Origin: Stichopus chloronotus
Lineage: Eukaryota > Echinodermata > Holothuroidea > Aspidochirotida > Stichopodidae
NCBI GenBank assembly: GCA_021234535.1
Contig: CM037840.1
Coordinates: 516,409 to 580,408, forward strand
Length of the DNA stretch: 64,000 bases
Reading direction: 5' to 3'
A program made the position numbers and the translations under genes. This document shows, piece by piece, positions 1 through 12,100 of this stretch (positions are counted from its first letter, which is position 1; the number at the start of each line of letters is the position of its first letter). Below the pieces are notes generated by a model. That model had not been told where the DNA came from. It made no database searches and saw nothing but the letters and a program-made list of their open reading frames with translations.

Positions 1-1085
1 GTCATTGGAATTGTTTGTACAAATAATTGAATGAATAGAAAATCCCTTCCCCTGTAGTTTACCAAGCTACAGTATCACAGAAACGTATGTCGCTTAATAA
101 GACTAATAACAATTTATGATTGCATGCTGATTTCTTTTTGTTTTTTCTTTAGGCCTAAATTAATCGTTGTCTCTTTTTTTGCTATAAATCTGATGACTGC
201 ATCTACTCTTAGCAATGGTGGCCGCAATCAAGGACTTTCCCTTAACAAAACAGATGTATACTTCGTTTGCATAATTTATATTCAATGACGTCGAAGAAAA
301 AAAATAACATTATAGTTCAAATGTGAATGTAGAGTGATTAACCTAGTGGTCAGAGTTATAACCTCAGCAAGTTATTGTGTACAGATACAGCAAGTTATTG
401 TATCTATCCCTGACTATACAATGCGGTTCTTACTGAGTAATGGTCATTTTTTCTTTTTCTTATCATATAAACGGTACCGAATAGGAGAATTGACTGCAAA
501 TATTGACATCTTAACATTTAATCATTAAATTGAAGAAACTATATAGGTATTTGAACAATTAAATGTAAAAGGACTAATTTTGTATTTCTGAAGGGAAAAT
601 TTCGGTTAAGTAACTGGAAACTGATGTGTGGTTTTCAATGGTGAACTTGTTGGTACCAGTCATAACTAGTTGGAACCAGTGAGTTACCAATTTCCAGTTG
701 CTGGACTGGAATTTCCTTATGGCTTCAGTCTGGTGACGAAAAAGTCAGTAGACTGATCGGTTTTTGTATTATTTTTTTCTCAATTCTAGAACCAATGAGT
801 AACATAAGAAAATAAGCAGAGGTATAATATGATAACTCCTATGATGGAACACACACAGGTAGAAGAGTGCTTACATAATGGAATACACTTTGAGAAGAGC
901 ACCCGATGATAGATGGTGTAAAAGTTAATGCATTCACCATATGGAAGCGTATGTTTCCCAATACATCACAATTAATACAAATTAATAAAAGTAGAAATAT
1001 CTTCTAAGAATGTTCTAATCTTTGAATGTAACTCGTAAGTTCCAATGAAAATACGACCTGAACATGCAGTATTCATATACTTCGA

Positions 1086-1118
1086 TTTATTCTTGATGGT
1101 AGAAAAATCATATTTATT
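1086..1118 (-). promoter_or_regulatory. Two polyadenylation signals downstream of the TRIM gene
   Basis: On the minus strand AATAAA is read at 1113-1118 and again at 1086-1091, about 140-170 bases past the TRIM stop codon, a normal 3' UTR distance. Both are kept in the second copy (51643-51648 and 51616-51621). Hexamers are common in AT-rich DNA, so use of either site is inferred. Confidence 0.45.
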
Positions 1119-1255
1119 CAGTTACAAAGGTACTCTGGAGCTTGATTTAATATAAAAATGGCAAAGAAACACAAACAAGACGAGACAGTGAATATTCATT
1201 GGAAAGTTATTTGTCCTTTTCCTCCTTAAATGATCCATTCGTAGGCTACCAAAGC

Positions 1256-3454
1256 CTACGTCACTGTAATATTGTACTCATACATCTTTCCTGAGGTATA
1301 CGTTGCTATTAAAAGCTTTTCAGATCCGTCCACCTCTACAGTGGTCAAGCAATTAGCATCTTTATCTACTTCTCTTGTTGTTAATAAGTGTCGACCATCT
1401 TGGCTGTAATGAACTAGATAGGTACGTCGTCGGTCTGGTAATTCGTCACACCATAACATGTAGATGAAGTCGTTCTTGTCTATACACACACCCCATGGTC
1501 CCATGTTAATCCCACCAAAATCTGGTTTGTTGAATTCATAAATCAACTTACTCTCAGATTCCTCCATGGTTACTGCATATGCTTTCTCACCGGGATAGTC
1601 GGAGACTAGAAGCGTACCTGCATGTACAGTGATATCATCCACTGTATTGATTACATCCGGTAATTTTATGGTGCGAATATAATTCAGCTGATCATCGAAT
1701 ACATACACAAATCTGCTGTTAGTACCAACAATGATGTGATTTGTGACAGGATCGATAGTCATAGACCACACAAAGCGATCAGGTGACCATTCACGGATGT
1801 CGTCACTAATGTACTTCCTATCATATGAACCATCACGAACATCATAAATACCAATTTCAACACGTTGACAAACTGTTGCAACTTTAAAGTCTGATAAAAA
1901 ACAGCAGAGACGTTCAAATCCATAACCGCCTCTTTCATTCTGGAATTGATCCTGTCGTATTATTTTTCCTTTCCTGTTAATGATAGTGATGTATGAGTAC
2001 TCACTGAGTAGCTTACTACCAGAGATGACGATGTTACCATTCCTGCTACTCGCTATTCCATCGATCCACCCACCCTGCGCTTTCAATCCCTCCACATAAA
2101 CAACAGATTGTTCCTTTTCACTTATCATGACATCACTAACAACTAGTTTAGGCATGCCTCTGATATAAATATCTGACAAAGAGTCCAATTGTGGATATTC
2201 CTTCTTCATTTCTTCTATCAGAGGTTCACATGCTACTCTTATATCAGGGATACACTGGACCTGTGCCCACTCGTCCTTGGCTGCAAGAATAGATGAAGCA
2301 ATTGCTTTGGTGTTCTCGTACCTTTCAATAATCTGGTCGCAACAGTCTGATATTTTCGCCACTTCTTTTGTATGCTCCTCTGTGAGAAGGTCTTTTGACT
2401 CTGTTAACTTCTTCAAATAAATATCTAATCTTCCTAATTTGCTGACAAGCTCTTTTTCATCTTTTTCACAATTGTCTTTAAAAAGTTGGCTTTCATTGTT
2501 GTATTTTCTTTCGGTAGCTGTCCTAATTTCTTCATACTTTTTATTCAGTTTGTTGATTTCTTCTTCATAATTGAGATTTGTTTGTCTTTCCTCAATTTTC
2601 CGTCTCTTCTCTATGTCTGTTAAGCCTTGCTCTTTTTCATGTCTGCGTTTTTCAAGTTTCTGTTTGATTTTGTTGACTTGCTCTTTGTGCTGATTGATCA
2701 ATTTATCTGTCTGTTTGGCGACGTTTACATTTAATTTTTGTTTTGTTGATTCAACCTTCTTCGGTAACTCGTATAATTTACTTTCAAGTTCTTCTAGTTC
2801 TTCAATTTTCGATTCCAACAATTCTCTTTCAATTTGTGCTAATTCAGTGACGTCATGCAGGTCATGACCTTTGTGCTTACTGTAAATACAAATCACACAA
2901 ATTGGTTCATTTATACAAGTACTGCAGCATAATTTGGCGTTCTCCTCTACATGTGTCCGACATCTTGGATCCTCTGTTAGTGTTGCCAACTTTTCCAATG
3001 TCATGTTCCTATCGTCAACTTTATCCAGTTTTTGAGTACGTGGCTTATGATCGGTAAACATTTTATGGCTGATGTGAACATTGTAGCATTGTTCACATAA
3101 GAAATCTTTGCACTTGAAGCAATATGCCGAAGCATTTTTGTCCTTGGAACAACTCAAACATTCCTTTAACACATCATTTTCAAACGCTTTTTGCAGTTGA
3201 ATAAACTCAACAACACTTTTCATATGAAAATCAGTCTTAAACCCATCCATTCCATTATCTGGTACAGCGGATTGCTGTTTACACATTGGGCATTCAATTG
3301 TTCCATCAAGACTTGCGTTTACCACTGATTGCAGGCATTTGCTACAGTATCGATGAAGACATGGTAATAATTTCGGATCTTGAAATATTTCCAAGCACAC
3401 GGGACAGAGGAAGAAGTTCTCTTCTAAGTCCTTCAGAGGAGTTGATGAAGCCAT
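1256..3454 (-). CDS. TRIM-family E3 ubiquitin ligase, RING / B-box / coiled coil / beta-propeller, single exon
   Basis: The 732-residue frame is uninterrupted and has full domain architecture. The RING finger has all eight C3HC4 zinc ligands: C17, C20, C32, H34, C37, C40, C55 and C58. A first B-box-like zinc module spans about C99-H136 and a second about C165-H197 (C165, H168, C177, C180, C186, C189, H194, H197). A highly charged, Lys/Glu-rich coiled coil covers about 200-400. Residues about 455-732 look like an NHL/WD-type propeller, with repeated blade-like segments (for example near 462, 556 and 600). By family, the RING should recruit an E2, the coiled coil should dimerise, and the propeller should bind the ligand or substrate in the cytoplasm, often in innate immunity. 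The start is supported by an in-frame TAA only three codons upstream (3464-3466). No intron is needed. The second copy at 51.8-54.0 kb is broken. The family call is firm; the biological role is inference. Confidence 0.93.
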   Translation of the reverse strand: MASSTPLKDLEENFFLCPVCLEIFQDPKLLPCLHRYCSKCLQSVVNASLDGTIECPMCKQQSAVPDNGMDGFKTDFHMKSVVEFIQLQKAFENDVLKECLSCSKDKNASAYCFKCKDFLCEQCYNVHISHKMFTDHKPRTQKLDKVDDRNMTLEKLATLTEDPRCRTHVEENAKLCCSTCINEPICVICIYSKHKGHDLHDVTELAQIERELLESKIEELEELESKLYELPKKVESTKQKLNVNVAKQTDKLINQHKEQVNKIKQKLEKRRHEKEQGLTDIEKRRKIEERQTNLNYEEEINKLNKKYEEIRTATERKYNNESQLFKDNCEKDEKELVSKLGRLDIYLKKLTESKDLLTEEHTKEVAKISDCCDQIIERYENTKAIASSILAAKDEWAQVQCIPDIRVACEPLIEEMKKEYPQLDSLSDIYIRGMPKLVVSDVMISEKEQSVVYVEGLKAQGGWIDGIASSRNGNIVISGSKLLSEYSYITIINRKGKIIRQDQFQNERGGYGFERLCCFLSDFKVATVCQRVEIGIYDVRDGSYDRKYISDDIREWSPDRFVWSMTIDPVTNHIIVGTNSRFVYVFDDQLNYIRTIKLPDVINTVDDITVHAGTLLVSDYPGEKAYAVTMEESESKLIYEFNKPDFGGINMGPWGVCIDKNDFIYMLWCDELPDRRRTYLVHYSQDGRHLLTTREVDKDANCLTTVEVDGSEKLLIATYTSGKMYEYNITVT

Positions 3455-3466
3455 TTTGAAGAGTTA

Positions 3467-6400
3467 CCTATTAGATTTTAGACCAGTAGATCTAAAACTG
3501 TAAAAACAAAAAAAAAAAAAAACAAGCAAATAGCCGGATGATCTTTACAGCAGTCTTGAATACTATGGAACGCCTAAAGGACCACATTCTACCATGATGT
3601 AAAAATATAAGATGATGTACTAAAAACTTAAGATGTACATGAAAACATGTAAGTTGATGTACAAAACACTACGATTATACACTGAAGCTTATGATGATGA
3701 AAAAGCTTACGATGAGGAATATTGTTATTCACTATGTGATGTTACGTTCATACGTCATAAGACTGAAGAAGAAGCGCTGTCTCATATAGATTCGCCTAAT
3801 GGGGGTTACCTTTTTGCAACATTTTATTTTTTTTTTCTCACAGGTATGATATCATTAAGTAATGTAGGCCTAACGACGTTGAGATAAAAAAGTAAAGAAA
3901 TTACAGACCAAGTGTGTTGTTTTGTTGGTACTTTTTCTTAATGTGGCTGAAAGCAAACTGTTTTCATGTCTGTCAGACCTAGATTTCTTGCTCCTTTATT
4001 CTAGTGAAGGGTTCATTTCTGCCCCCGCTCCAAGTGCCATTGCAGCATATTTGAAAGGGCTTATTAAAGAGGTTTGGTTATGACCACTCTCGCGACAATA
4101 CCTAGCGGGAACGTTGATAGGTACCTACTCCTCAGTATGCCATAATGAATAAACCTCGGAAGTTGGTATGTGTTGAAGAAAAGAATTGTTAACAAAATGC
4201 CAAATTCTGGTAACGTATGTTTATGTACAGGCCACTGCCAGGGAACCTCTGCCTGGAATGTATGTGAATATACCTCGTGAAATCTACGGTACTTTGTGGA
4301 TATTTCCCTGCACTCAATCAATTCCCATCCATGTTATCTTAATTCCTGAATGTTTATGTGATTTTATTTTCATGTTGGCATTGTATACGACTACAAGTGT
4401 CAGTATACAACAAACGTTAACTCATTAACGCCGGACCATTTGGGGCTGGACTCTGTGTCACATTTGATATTCCTCATGGCAACTTAAGTCTATTTTGTTA
4501 TCAACGGGTATAGGGACTTTTACATGCCAGTGGAACGTATGTAGGCCTGCAGTATTCTACTCACACGTACGGAGAGTAAATTCTTCACACTAAAATTTTG
4601 AATTGACAAGTATTAAGCTAGATACCACACACGACAGGTCGATCAAAAGCAATAAATTGCATTCTTTTGTTACAATAACAACAACATGAATGGGTCAACT
4701 TGAGTCGGCATTGCAGGTAAAACACCAATTTACATATGAACATTTTTTTTTTGTTTCCATTTCGACATATACATGGCTGTAGCAAATCTGCAACAATGTA
4801 GGGAACGCCGATCGTACATATGTTATCAACAGTACGCATGCGTGCATACCCTGTTGAATGAACGAAACGAAACAGTAGACAAAAGACAACAGTACACACA
4901 AACGGAGACAATGGGCACAAACCAAGTCGTTAGACAAGAACGAACAACTAGCTAGACACAACCAAATGATTAAACACAAACGAAAACATTTGACAATTGT
5001 TGTATTATTACAATACAACATATGAGGACTTACGGTTCCTATTTTTAAACTGCGCAAGGCTTACGAAGTTACGGCAGGCAGCGCACTGCCACAACAATAC
5101 TAAAGCATATGGCAAAGGCTACCCACTGTATTAGAACTGCATATCGTTTCCTTACCAGGTTCTGATAGTCCTTCCTTACTTCAGGCAATGTATTACACTG
5201 TTGAGACGGTTAGTTGCGAAAGTACAGTACTGTATAAGTTTCACTTCTTTGAATTATTTTAACTTTCATGCAGCTAATGTAATGAGATATTCGCCTACGA
5301 CAGATTATAAGGGCGGGTCGTCCAATGCGTTGTGTGTCATGTAAGTGTATATCATGTTGCGATGTGGTTGTGTATATGTATATTCAATAATGTGAAGTCC
5401 CTGGAATGTGGGTGAGCGGGATTACAATACATCGGGGAATTCCATTTGCAACATGAGGTCGCATACAACAATTACTCTTCGCCATCAACTCACTTCTTAA
5501 TCAGCGGATATCTTTGTAAGTTCCAGTGCATCAGATCGGGTAGCCTATTTCACACTCCGTGCAGTAACAAAGTCTTGGTGGTGCGGGGGGGGGGGGGGGG
5601 GAAGGGGAGGTCGCAAATGATAAATACAAAAAAACCAGAAAAATGATAGGAAAACAAAGAACTAGTTAAAATTGAAGTAGGCCTAATTTAAAGGAAAATG
5701 CCAACTTCAGTAACTGCTTTCAACGTTAGTCGGCGAAATGTTGATGGTGCTACCGATATTCAATCTTCAGATTTCAAACAAGCATTTCTGTCTTCAACAG
5801 TACAAGTTAATGTTTTTGAATTTGACGCTAGTGCAAGATATAAGTATAACATATAGCTAGGTAACCACTTCTCTTCTTGCTCTAGTCTCTCTGCAAGATA
5901 CCGAACTGAATCAGTTGCGTAGGGCTAATTTACGTCACTCTAAGAGTGGTCACCAATTCATACATTCTTTGAAAGCAGGTGGTGAGTGTCATCTCAGCTT
6001 TTGGTTATGTATACTTCCAAGTATGTCATAAAATAATATCTCCGTCGACCTTTGATATCTGTATGCTACGACAAATTTTCAGATTTACCTTGGCATCTAT
6101 GTCTCATAAAAAAAAAATCGCCCATGGTCTATATTTTCACTTCACTTTCTAACTTATAAATAAAAAGATATTACAAGGTAACGACATTCATGTGCGGTGC
6201 TACTATAAAAATCAAGAAGTAATTTCAAGTTAATAGTGACACCAATAAAGTGGGATTTATTATGTCCCCCATTTAAGGCCTATACTCATTTCATCCTCGC
6301 ACCTACCTCCCCTATCATGGGGGGGTGGCTGATTGATATATAGTTCAATGCACTAGTGGGATTCCGGGAATTTTTTTGTTTTATATATCACTTGATAAAG

Positions 6401-6875
6401 TTATTTTTACAATTTGTTAATGAAAATACACCAAACAGCAGCAGCACGGCTATCCCCTGGGTCCGGTCATCCGCCATGATGACGTCATCATAGGTTATAG
6501 CATCAAATTAATGACCTAGCGCCCTCATTTTATCTCCTAACTATTACTAATAGTTTAGCGGTGGTCAATGCTTGTTTTATAATATTTGTTCCTCGTATTT
6601 TATTTTGATTTTAGTATTCCTTTGGTGATCTAGGGTTTAATGGGGCAATCATGTTTTAGCTTTCGTTTGGCCTTAGGAACTAAACTTTGGCATAAATACA
6701 TTAAAGGCTTGTTGGGCTTTTTTTTTTTCTGGAAATATATTTGTCCAGCTTTCTAAACAAAGATCTTAGTTAAGGTTAGCTACTTGTCAGGAGTATGTTC
6801 ACGTATTAAGAAAGTTTCATTTTAACACTGCGGTTTAAGTGGCTTTCCATTTCACATAGAGTACTCTTTGTGCTG
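3467..6875. other. Non-coding stretch of copy 1, no gene recognised
   Basis: I see no supported gene here. Short frames exist but are not kept between the two block copies. It holds a G homopolymer of 17 at 5585-5601 and a 16-base perfect palindrome at 6476-6491. The part nearest 3455 is the likely 5' UTR and promoter side of the minus-strand TRIM gene, but I cannot point to a core promoter. Confidence 0.5.
6476..6491. promoter_or_regulatory. 16-bp perfect palindrome centred on a CRE (TGACGTCA)
   Basis: The sequence ATGATGACGTCATCAT is a perfect palindrome around the full CREB/ATF consensus. It is unchanged in the other block copy at 57943-57958, although the sequence on its left has a deletion of roughly 45 bases there. 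Binding by a bZIP factor is inference. Confidence 0.4.
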
Positions 6876-6879
6876 TTTT

Positions 6880-7690
6880 AAACTGTTTTCCTTAGCCTAG
6901 GAATCACATTAAACAGGTAAATTTTAATAATATTGATATGAAATCATAGACGTTTTCGGTTGATGCTGTGTTTACTCACTGAGCTTAGAGACGTTTGTTA
7001 ATTCCATTTGAGGGATTGTTAACAGCAAGGGAAAAGTCAAGTATTGTTTTCCTTGATGATAAAAATTGAATTGGGTAATTTTACCAAATATGAGATGAAA
7101 ACAACAATGTACCAATTTGATGAATATTTATGACTGCTTCATTTTATCCTGGAATCTTGAGAAATGACAATCTCTTTTGTGTCAACTACATTTTGACGTA
7201 CTTTATATCTGAGGAGAAACTTAAAATTATGAGTTAAAGTGTGAATTAAGAATGTTTTGATCAAAAGATGGATGATTTGACTACGAAGGGTCTCTCATTA
7301 AATATACATAAAACAGACACATTTTGGCTAATCATTAAACATATCTTCGGTTTGGCTCATATTTGAAAAAAAAAATGTAAGTCTATAGCCTTATCAAATT
7401 GTCATATTTCGGCCAAAATCTGCTACATTTTCGATTTTGCTATATTTTTGAGATCTTTCTATCAGCGTTGAGAAATGACCGATTCAATGTGACAGTACTG
7501 TATTGGAGGCTTTATTAATAATAAATGACGTCATTAATAGCTTTCAAATGTCATACTTATCCATAAGTCGGGATTCACCTTGAAATTACTCGATATCATT
7601 AAATTAGCAAGATCTTGGAGGAAGAGTGTGCATTAGTCTTTTTTAACTGTTTTCCTTATGTTAGGAGTCACATGAAACAGGTAAATTACG
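6880..7690 (-). repeat. Reverse-orientation unit of the 770-bp CRE repeat, copy 1
   Basis: Read on the minus strand, this matches the units of the array at 23.3-31.7 kb. Landmarks on the plus strand are the opening AACTGTTTTCCTTAG near 6884, a CRE palindrome at 7526-7533, and a restart of the same opening motif near 7647. It is therefore one full unit plus the head of the next, a remnant of a small array. Confidence 0.8.
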
Positions 7691-7823
7691 TCTCTCGTCC
7701 TGCCTCCTAGGTCTATCTGTGGACTGTCTGATTTGAAATTCTGGCTTAAGCCTCTCCAGGGCAACACCCCCTGATACTCTGCCCCAGGGGTCAAACATAG
7801 GGACGATGAGTTGATTTCCCCTA

Positions 7824-7842
7824 ACACACACACACACACACA
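7824..7842. repeat. (AC)n microsatellite, short allele
   Basis: A 19-base pure AC run. The same locus in the other block copy is a 49-base imperfect run (59036-59084). Confidence 0.9.
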
Positions 7843-8911
7843 AAATGGTTACAAGCCCTAGTGTTTACCAAGCAGTTTTACTTATAACTTTCAAGAAGGT
7901 GATTACGGAAGCAAAGTAGTTCTTAAATAAATCATGGGGCTATTACAGAGTCTCTGTAATTGCTCCATTTTTAAAATTTAAAGTTGAAACCATTCTTTAT
8001 GTACCTTTATAAAGGGAAAAACGCAGCTTATCTGCATTGTGAACTGACACGGCACCCTTCAGTCCTGCTAAACACAAAATATAAATAAAACTGCAATGTA
8101 TTAATTGACTAACTCTGCCACATTTTATCAATGATTTTAGTAATTAACGTTGTACCCAATGGAACTTATTGATGAAATTTGTAGTTTACATTTTTGAATT
8201 CAAAGACAACTGTTTCTACCGAACTGAGAAACAATGCTTGTCAGTATTTTGAAGGGACAGGGAATTATCAAAAGTCAATTTAACAAACTTTACCTCTAGC
8301 TAATGCCGTCAGTACCGGCTCATTAAAAGACAGTGGCGGCATCATATCCCGGCCTTTTTACCCAAGAGATAAAACGAACACAAACCTCAAAGAATACGAC
8401 CACTCATTCTCATTAAAAATATGTGACAATCCTAATGGCAACACTGAATGGATTCTTAAAATCGGAAAACCTCAGAAAGTAAAGATTTAGTAATTCAGGC
8501 CTTCTTTATGTTTTTTTTTCTCCCATTCCTTCATGGGAGAGCAAAAATGAAAAAAGCCAAATGATTTGCCCAAATTAGTTTACTTTTAATGTGGTAGCCT
8601 ATGAGCAACTCAGATCTAATAAAAATAGATATGTGTGCATGTTTACAACGTAGAGGTGGTTGACACTCTGCTTAGGTCAGTCGTCTTTCTTTCATTTTTA
8701 TTTTACAAATTACAAAGAACTGAGATGAAATTAATCCACATCCGTATTTTCTTTTACGACTTGTTTTCTCGTCATGTCTTTAATTCTTTACTGTATTGAA
8801 TTAACATTAAAAATATGAATAATTAGATAACTTAACATAAAATGCTGGCCGTCAAAATTGTATGTGGATCAACATTGTACAGTTATAAGTAATTAAATTT
8901 CGCGTACATTT

Positions 8912-9127
8912 TCACGGTAGGATATTACGCTGACCGTACACACTAGCGAATAACATTAGGTTCAACTTTTCCTGTTCTGTACCTCGTAAGACCGTCTGAA
9001 ACTGATACACGCGTAACACACAAGCGGAGCATTTTCTACGGTGTCCTGTAAGTGTCAGATTGCTAACGACTGTTCCAAATACATGACGTCTTTTCAAATG
9101 ATTTACCATTGCCAATATAAGTGACAT
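8912..9127 (-). CDS. Candidate 71-aa small protein or exon, copy 1 (unknown)
   Basis: I do not recognise this frame. It is basic (LKRRH near residues 11-15, HRRKC near 29-33) with two cysteines three apart (C33, C36), and no clear membrane segment. What makes it worth listing is its comparison with 60152-60367. Over 216 bases there are six substitutions and no indel; four fall at third codon positions, one is a silent first-position Leu change, and one changes Phe17 to Leu. That is the pattern expected under protein constraint. Against it, six sites are few, no splice sites or partner exons are identified, and a third, older copy near 35290-35500 is disrupted by a frameshift and a stop. It may be a small gene, an exon or chance. 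Confidence 0.3.
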   Translation of the reverse strand: MSLILAMVNHLKRRHVFGTVVSNLTLTGHRRKCSACVLRVYQFQTVLRGTEQEKLNLMLFASVYGQRNILP

Positions 9128-9129
9128 AT

Positions 9130-12100
9130 ATTTTTAATTTGATTCTACGGGGGTGGGGTGGGGATAAGTTCATGGTTTCTGTAACCCTTCTTCTAGAAAT
9201 ATGTAGGATAAAATAAAAAGAAGGGAGTTAGTAAAAAGTGATGCAGAAAGTTAAAATTTTAAAGAGGCTCATTAAGTTAATATCGATCAGTTTGTAAGGT
9301 ACAAACAAATGAGAGTGCTTACAATTAGCATAATAGGTCAAGTTCAACATCCAATAGTAACGATAGAACTGTCAAAATTTTTGAATTGTTGTCCGTGACC
9401 TGTAGTGGCTCTGTGCAAGTGATTTAGTACTTATTTGAAAAGTGTCACCTACCTTTTAAAAACAGAATTTATTGTTAATTCCTCACTCATTGATGTTCAT
9501 TTGTGTGTGACACATAGGGGTTCTCTTAGTTTGACCATTTGTCATTGTATATGTGAAACAAACTTGACATTTTTTGGAAAAGTCAGTGAGTTTAATGAAA
9601 CAACTCAAAGAGCCTCTTTAAAGACCATACCTGACACGCCCCTAAAAAAAGAACTCTCATGAATAACAATGCATGGAAGCTGCATGATATTATTTTTTGA
9701 GGCTTTTCAAAGCTTAATGAAAAGACAAAAAAAAAAAATGATGTGGAGCGTTGCAAATTGTCCGAATTTCTTTTGTTAGGCCTACATTTAGTTTCTCTTA
9801 ATTACTTCAGTCGTTTTTTGGCTTCAGCAATAATTTTTTAAGATGACAATAAATGCATCGAAAATAAAACCCTCCGGGCGTATAAAATATTTACGTGTCC
9901 TTGAAATAAATGTTTAGTGAATAAATGCCTTAAGTAAGGCGTACCATTATGAGTTTCTTACTGGACGTCACAAATTTCCATATTTGGCTAATGTTTATTC
10001 ATGATGAAAATGCAAAACACTTATTTGAAAATGCAAAACACTAACATTTGAAAAACGGTCAAAGTTTGATGAACTTAGTTGGAATTTTCAACGTTTCTAA
10101 TGATTATTCAGTCTATACTGCAAAATGTGTCATTCTTCTTCTTGATGAAGCTGAAGTAATCACCATAGTAACGTGCAAGGTGTGGGCTTTCTTCCTTCTC
10201 TGTATCCCTCTTTCGAATTCTTTTGTCTTTGGAAACTACAGACATAACAAACCCCATTGGATGACGTAACCGGCGTTGATTGTTTCATTCATGGAGTAGT
10301 AGGCTGCGTTCGGCGGATCCTCGTTAATCCTTTCTTAAATTGCAAATTTATTAAACCTTGATACTTTTTTGTCCTTCACTTGGTACTTTTAATGGGTCGG
10401 ATCTGGCCCACGGACTGCCATTTCGGAAGCAGGGCTGCAGGTGTAGTTCATGTAACAATCGGAAGTATTGTTTCTAATTCTAGTTGAGGACTACACTGCA
10501 TTCAGGGGAATGAATTTGTGACATAATAAACAGAAAATTAAGACACCGTTCAGATGCCCTCGTCTGAGAATTTATTAAAATAATAATGATGTCGATGATA
10601 AGAAGGGGGGGGGGGGTTGTTGAGAAATGATAGAATGTCTCTCGAGAGTTAACTGAATTCATGATACATTCAGATTAGTGATGATATTACTACAATAATC
10701 AGCGACTGAGGCAGCAACTGTCCCGACAATGATTCATGCTCACTCATTTCATGTGTAACTTTGAATTCGTCGTAAACTTCTCAGTGTCATTATTTCTTGC
10801 TAGGGTAAGTTTGATGCCTCAGGCTGCCGAATTTAGAAAACAAAAAATGATTTGTGTCCTTAAGTGAATAAGACATGAATATGCGCATGTGCAACATGAG
10901 TGGTTTTCATATGGCTACAAAATAGTCACTATGAGTCACAGTGAATAGTCAATCTAAATAAGAAAGAATGAAATGAGAGAGTGAACATTCGTTCTCCTTT
11001 AGAGTAAATATTCACTCTTAATTTTAGAGCAATTACTAGTCTCACTCTTCAGAATTAACAGAGTCATGTAGTCCTTTTGTTATACAAGATTTAGTACCTG
11101 TGTTATTTTTGTTATGTCGTGTGTGAGAATTCAACTATTTCTGTTACGTTTTCATATGCAAATGGTTAATTCGAGTTCCTTTGCCACCTGTGTTTTGTAT
11201 CAGTCACTATTAGTTGGTCCTCCTCGAGGAAGCCGCGGGATCGGTTTCATAATAATACCTTCCAGAAGGCTTACATCAAGTAGGTCCTTTATTTTTCTTC
11301 TGTTTTTCCTAGCCCCCTTCTCCACGGTCTTTATATCCGAGAAACCAAGTTGTATCGCCACCAGATATGTAAGTAAGAAAACCTATTTGTCTTTTGAATG
11401 TAACAGTAACCGTTGTCAATTCTCTTGACGAAATAATATCTTAAGGGTTATCACTGCATGTAGGTACATTTCTTATACCATTTTCAACTTTAATTAGACA
11501 AGAAACACAAGGAACGCGCATTGCTCTTTTGTGTGTGTGTGTGTGTGTGCTTGTAATGTGTGATTGTGGAAGTGTAGGGGACAGTTGGGGAGGGGACGAA
11601 ATAGGTGGGGGAGAGTAAGGGTTGTTATAAGGGTTGGGGAATGAGTGGGGAGGATATAGAATGGGTGGGGAGTGAGGGAAGAAGTGATGGAAGAGAGGTA
11701 GTATGAGAAAAGGTAGAAGTCGGTGGGGTGGGGAGAGGTTTTCAGGTATTTGGAGTAGTTGGGAGGTTTTGGAAGGCGCAAAGAGGGGTGTCGGTAGGGA
11801 GACCTAAATGATGTCGGTCCTTTGGAAGCTACAAACTTTCCACTGCCCAATTCACGCCGAGGAGCAACAGCATGTTCCCCTATATGGTCATTGCTTCTCT
11901 GCATGTATTGTTGACAAATCAAAGAAATGAAAACACTGACACTGAGGAGAGATAAACATACATCTATCAATGCCATGCTTTGTATTAATAATTGTCAATA
12001 TGAACAAAAAATAAAGGTAATAAGAGAGAAAGATTACACAAAGAATAAACAACAAATATGAGCAAAGAAAGTACAACAAACACCAAAGATAACAATAAAT

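Noticed and set aside
10048..10269. 73-aa frame conserved in both block copies (also 61284-61505)
   Set aside because: Three of four base differences change residues, so its presence in both copies only reflects recent duplication.
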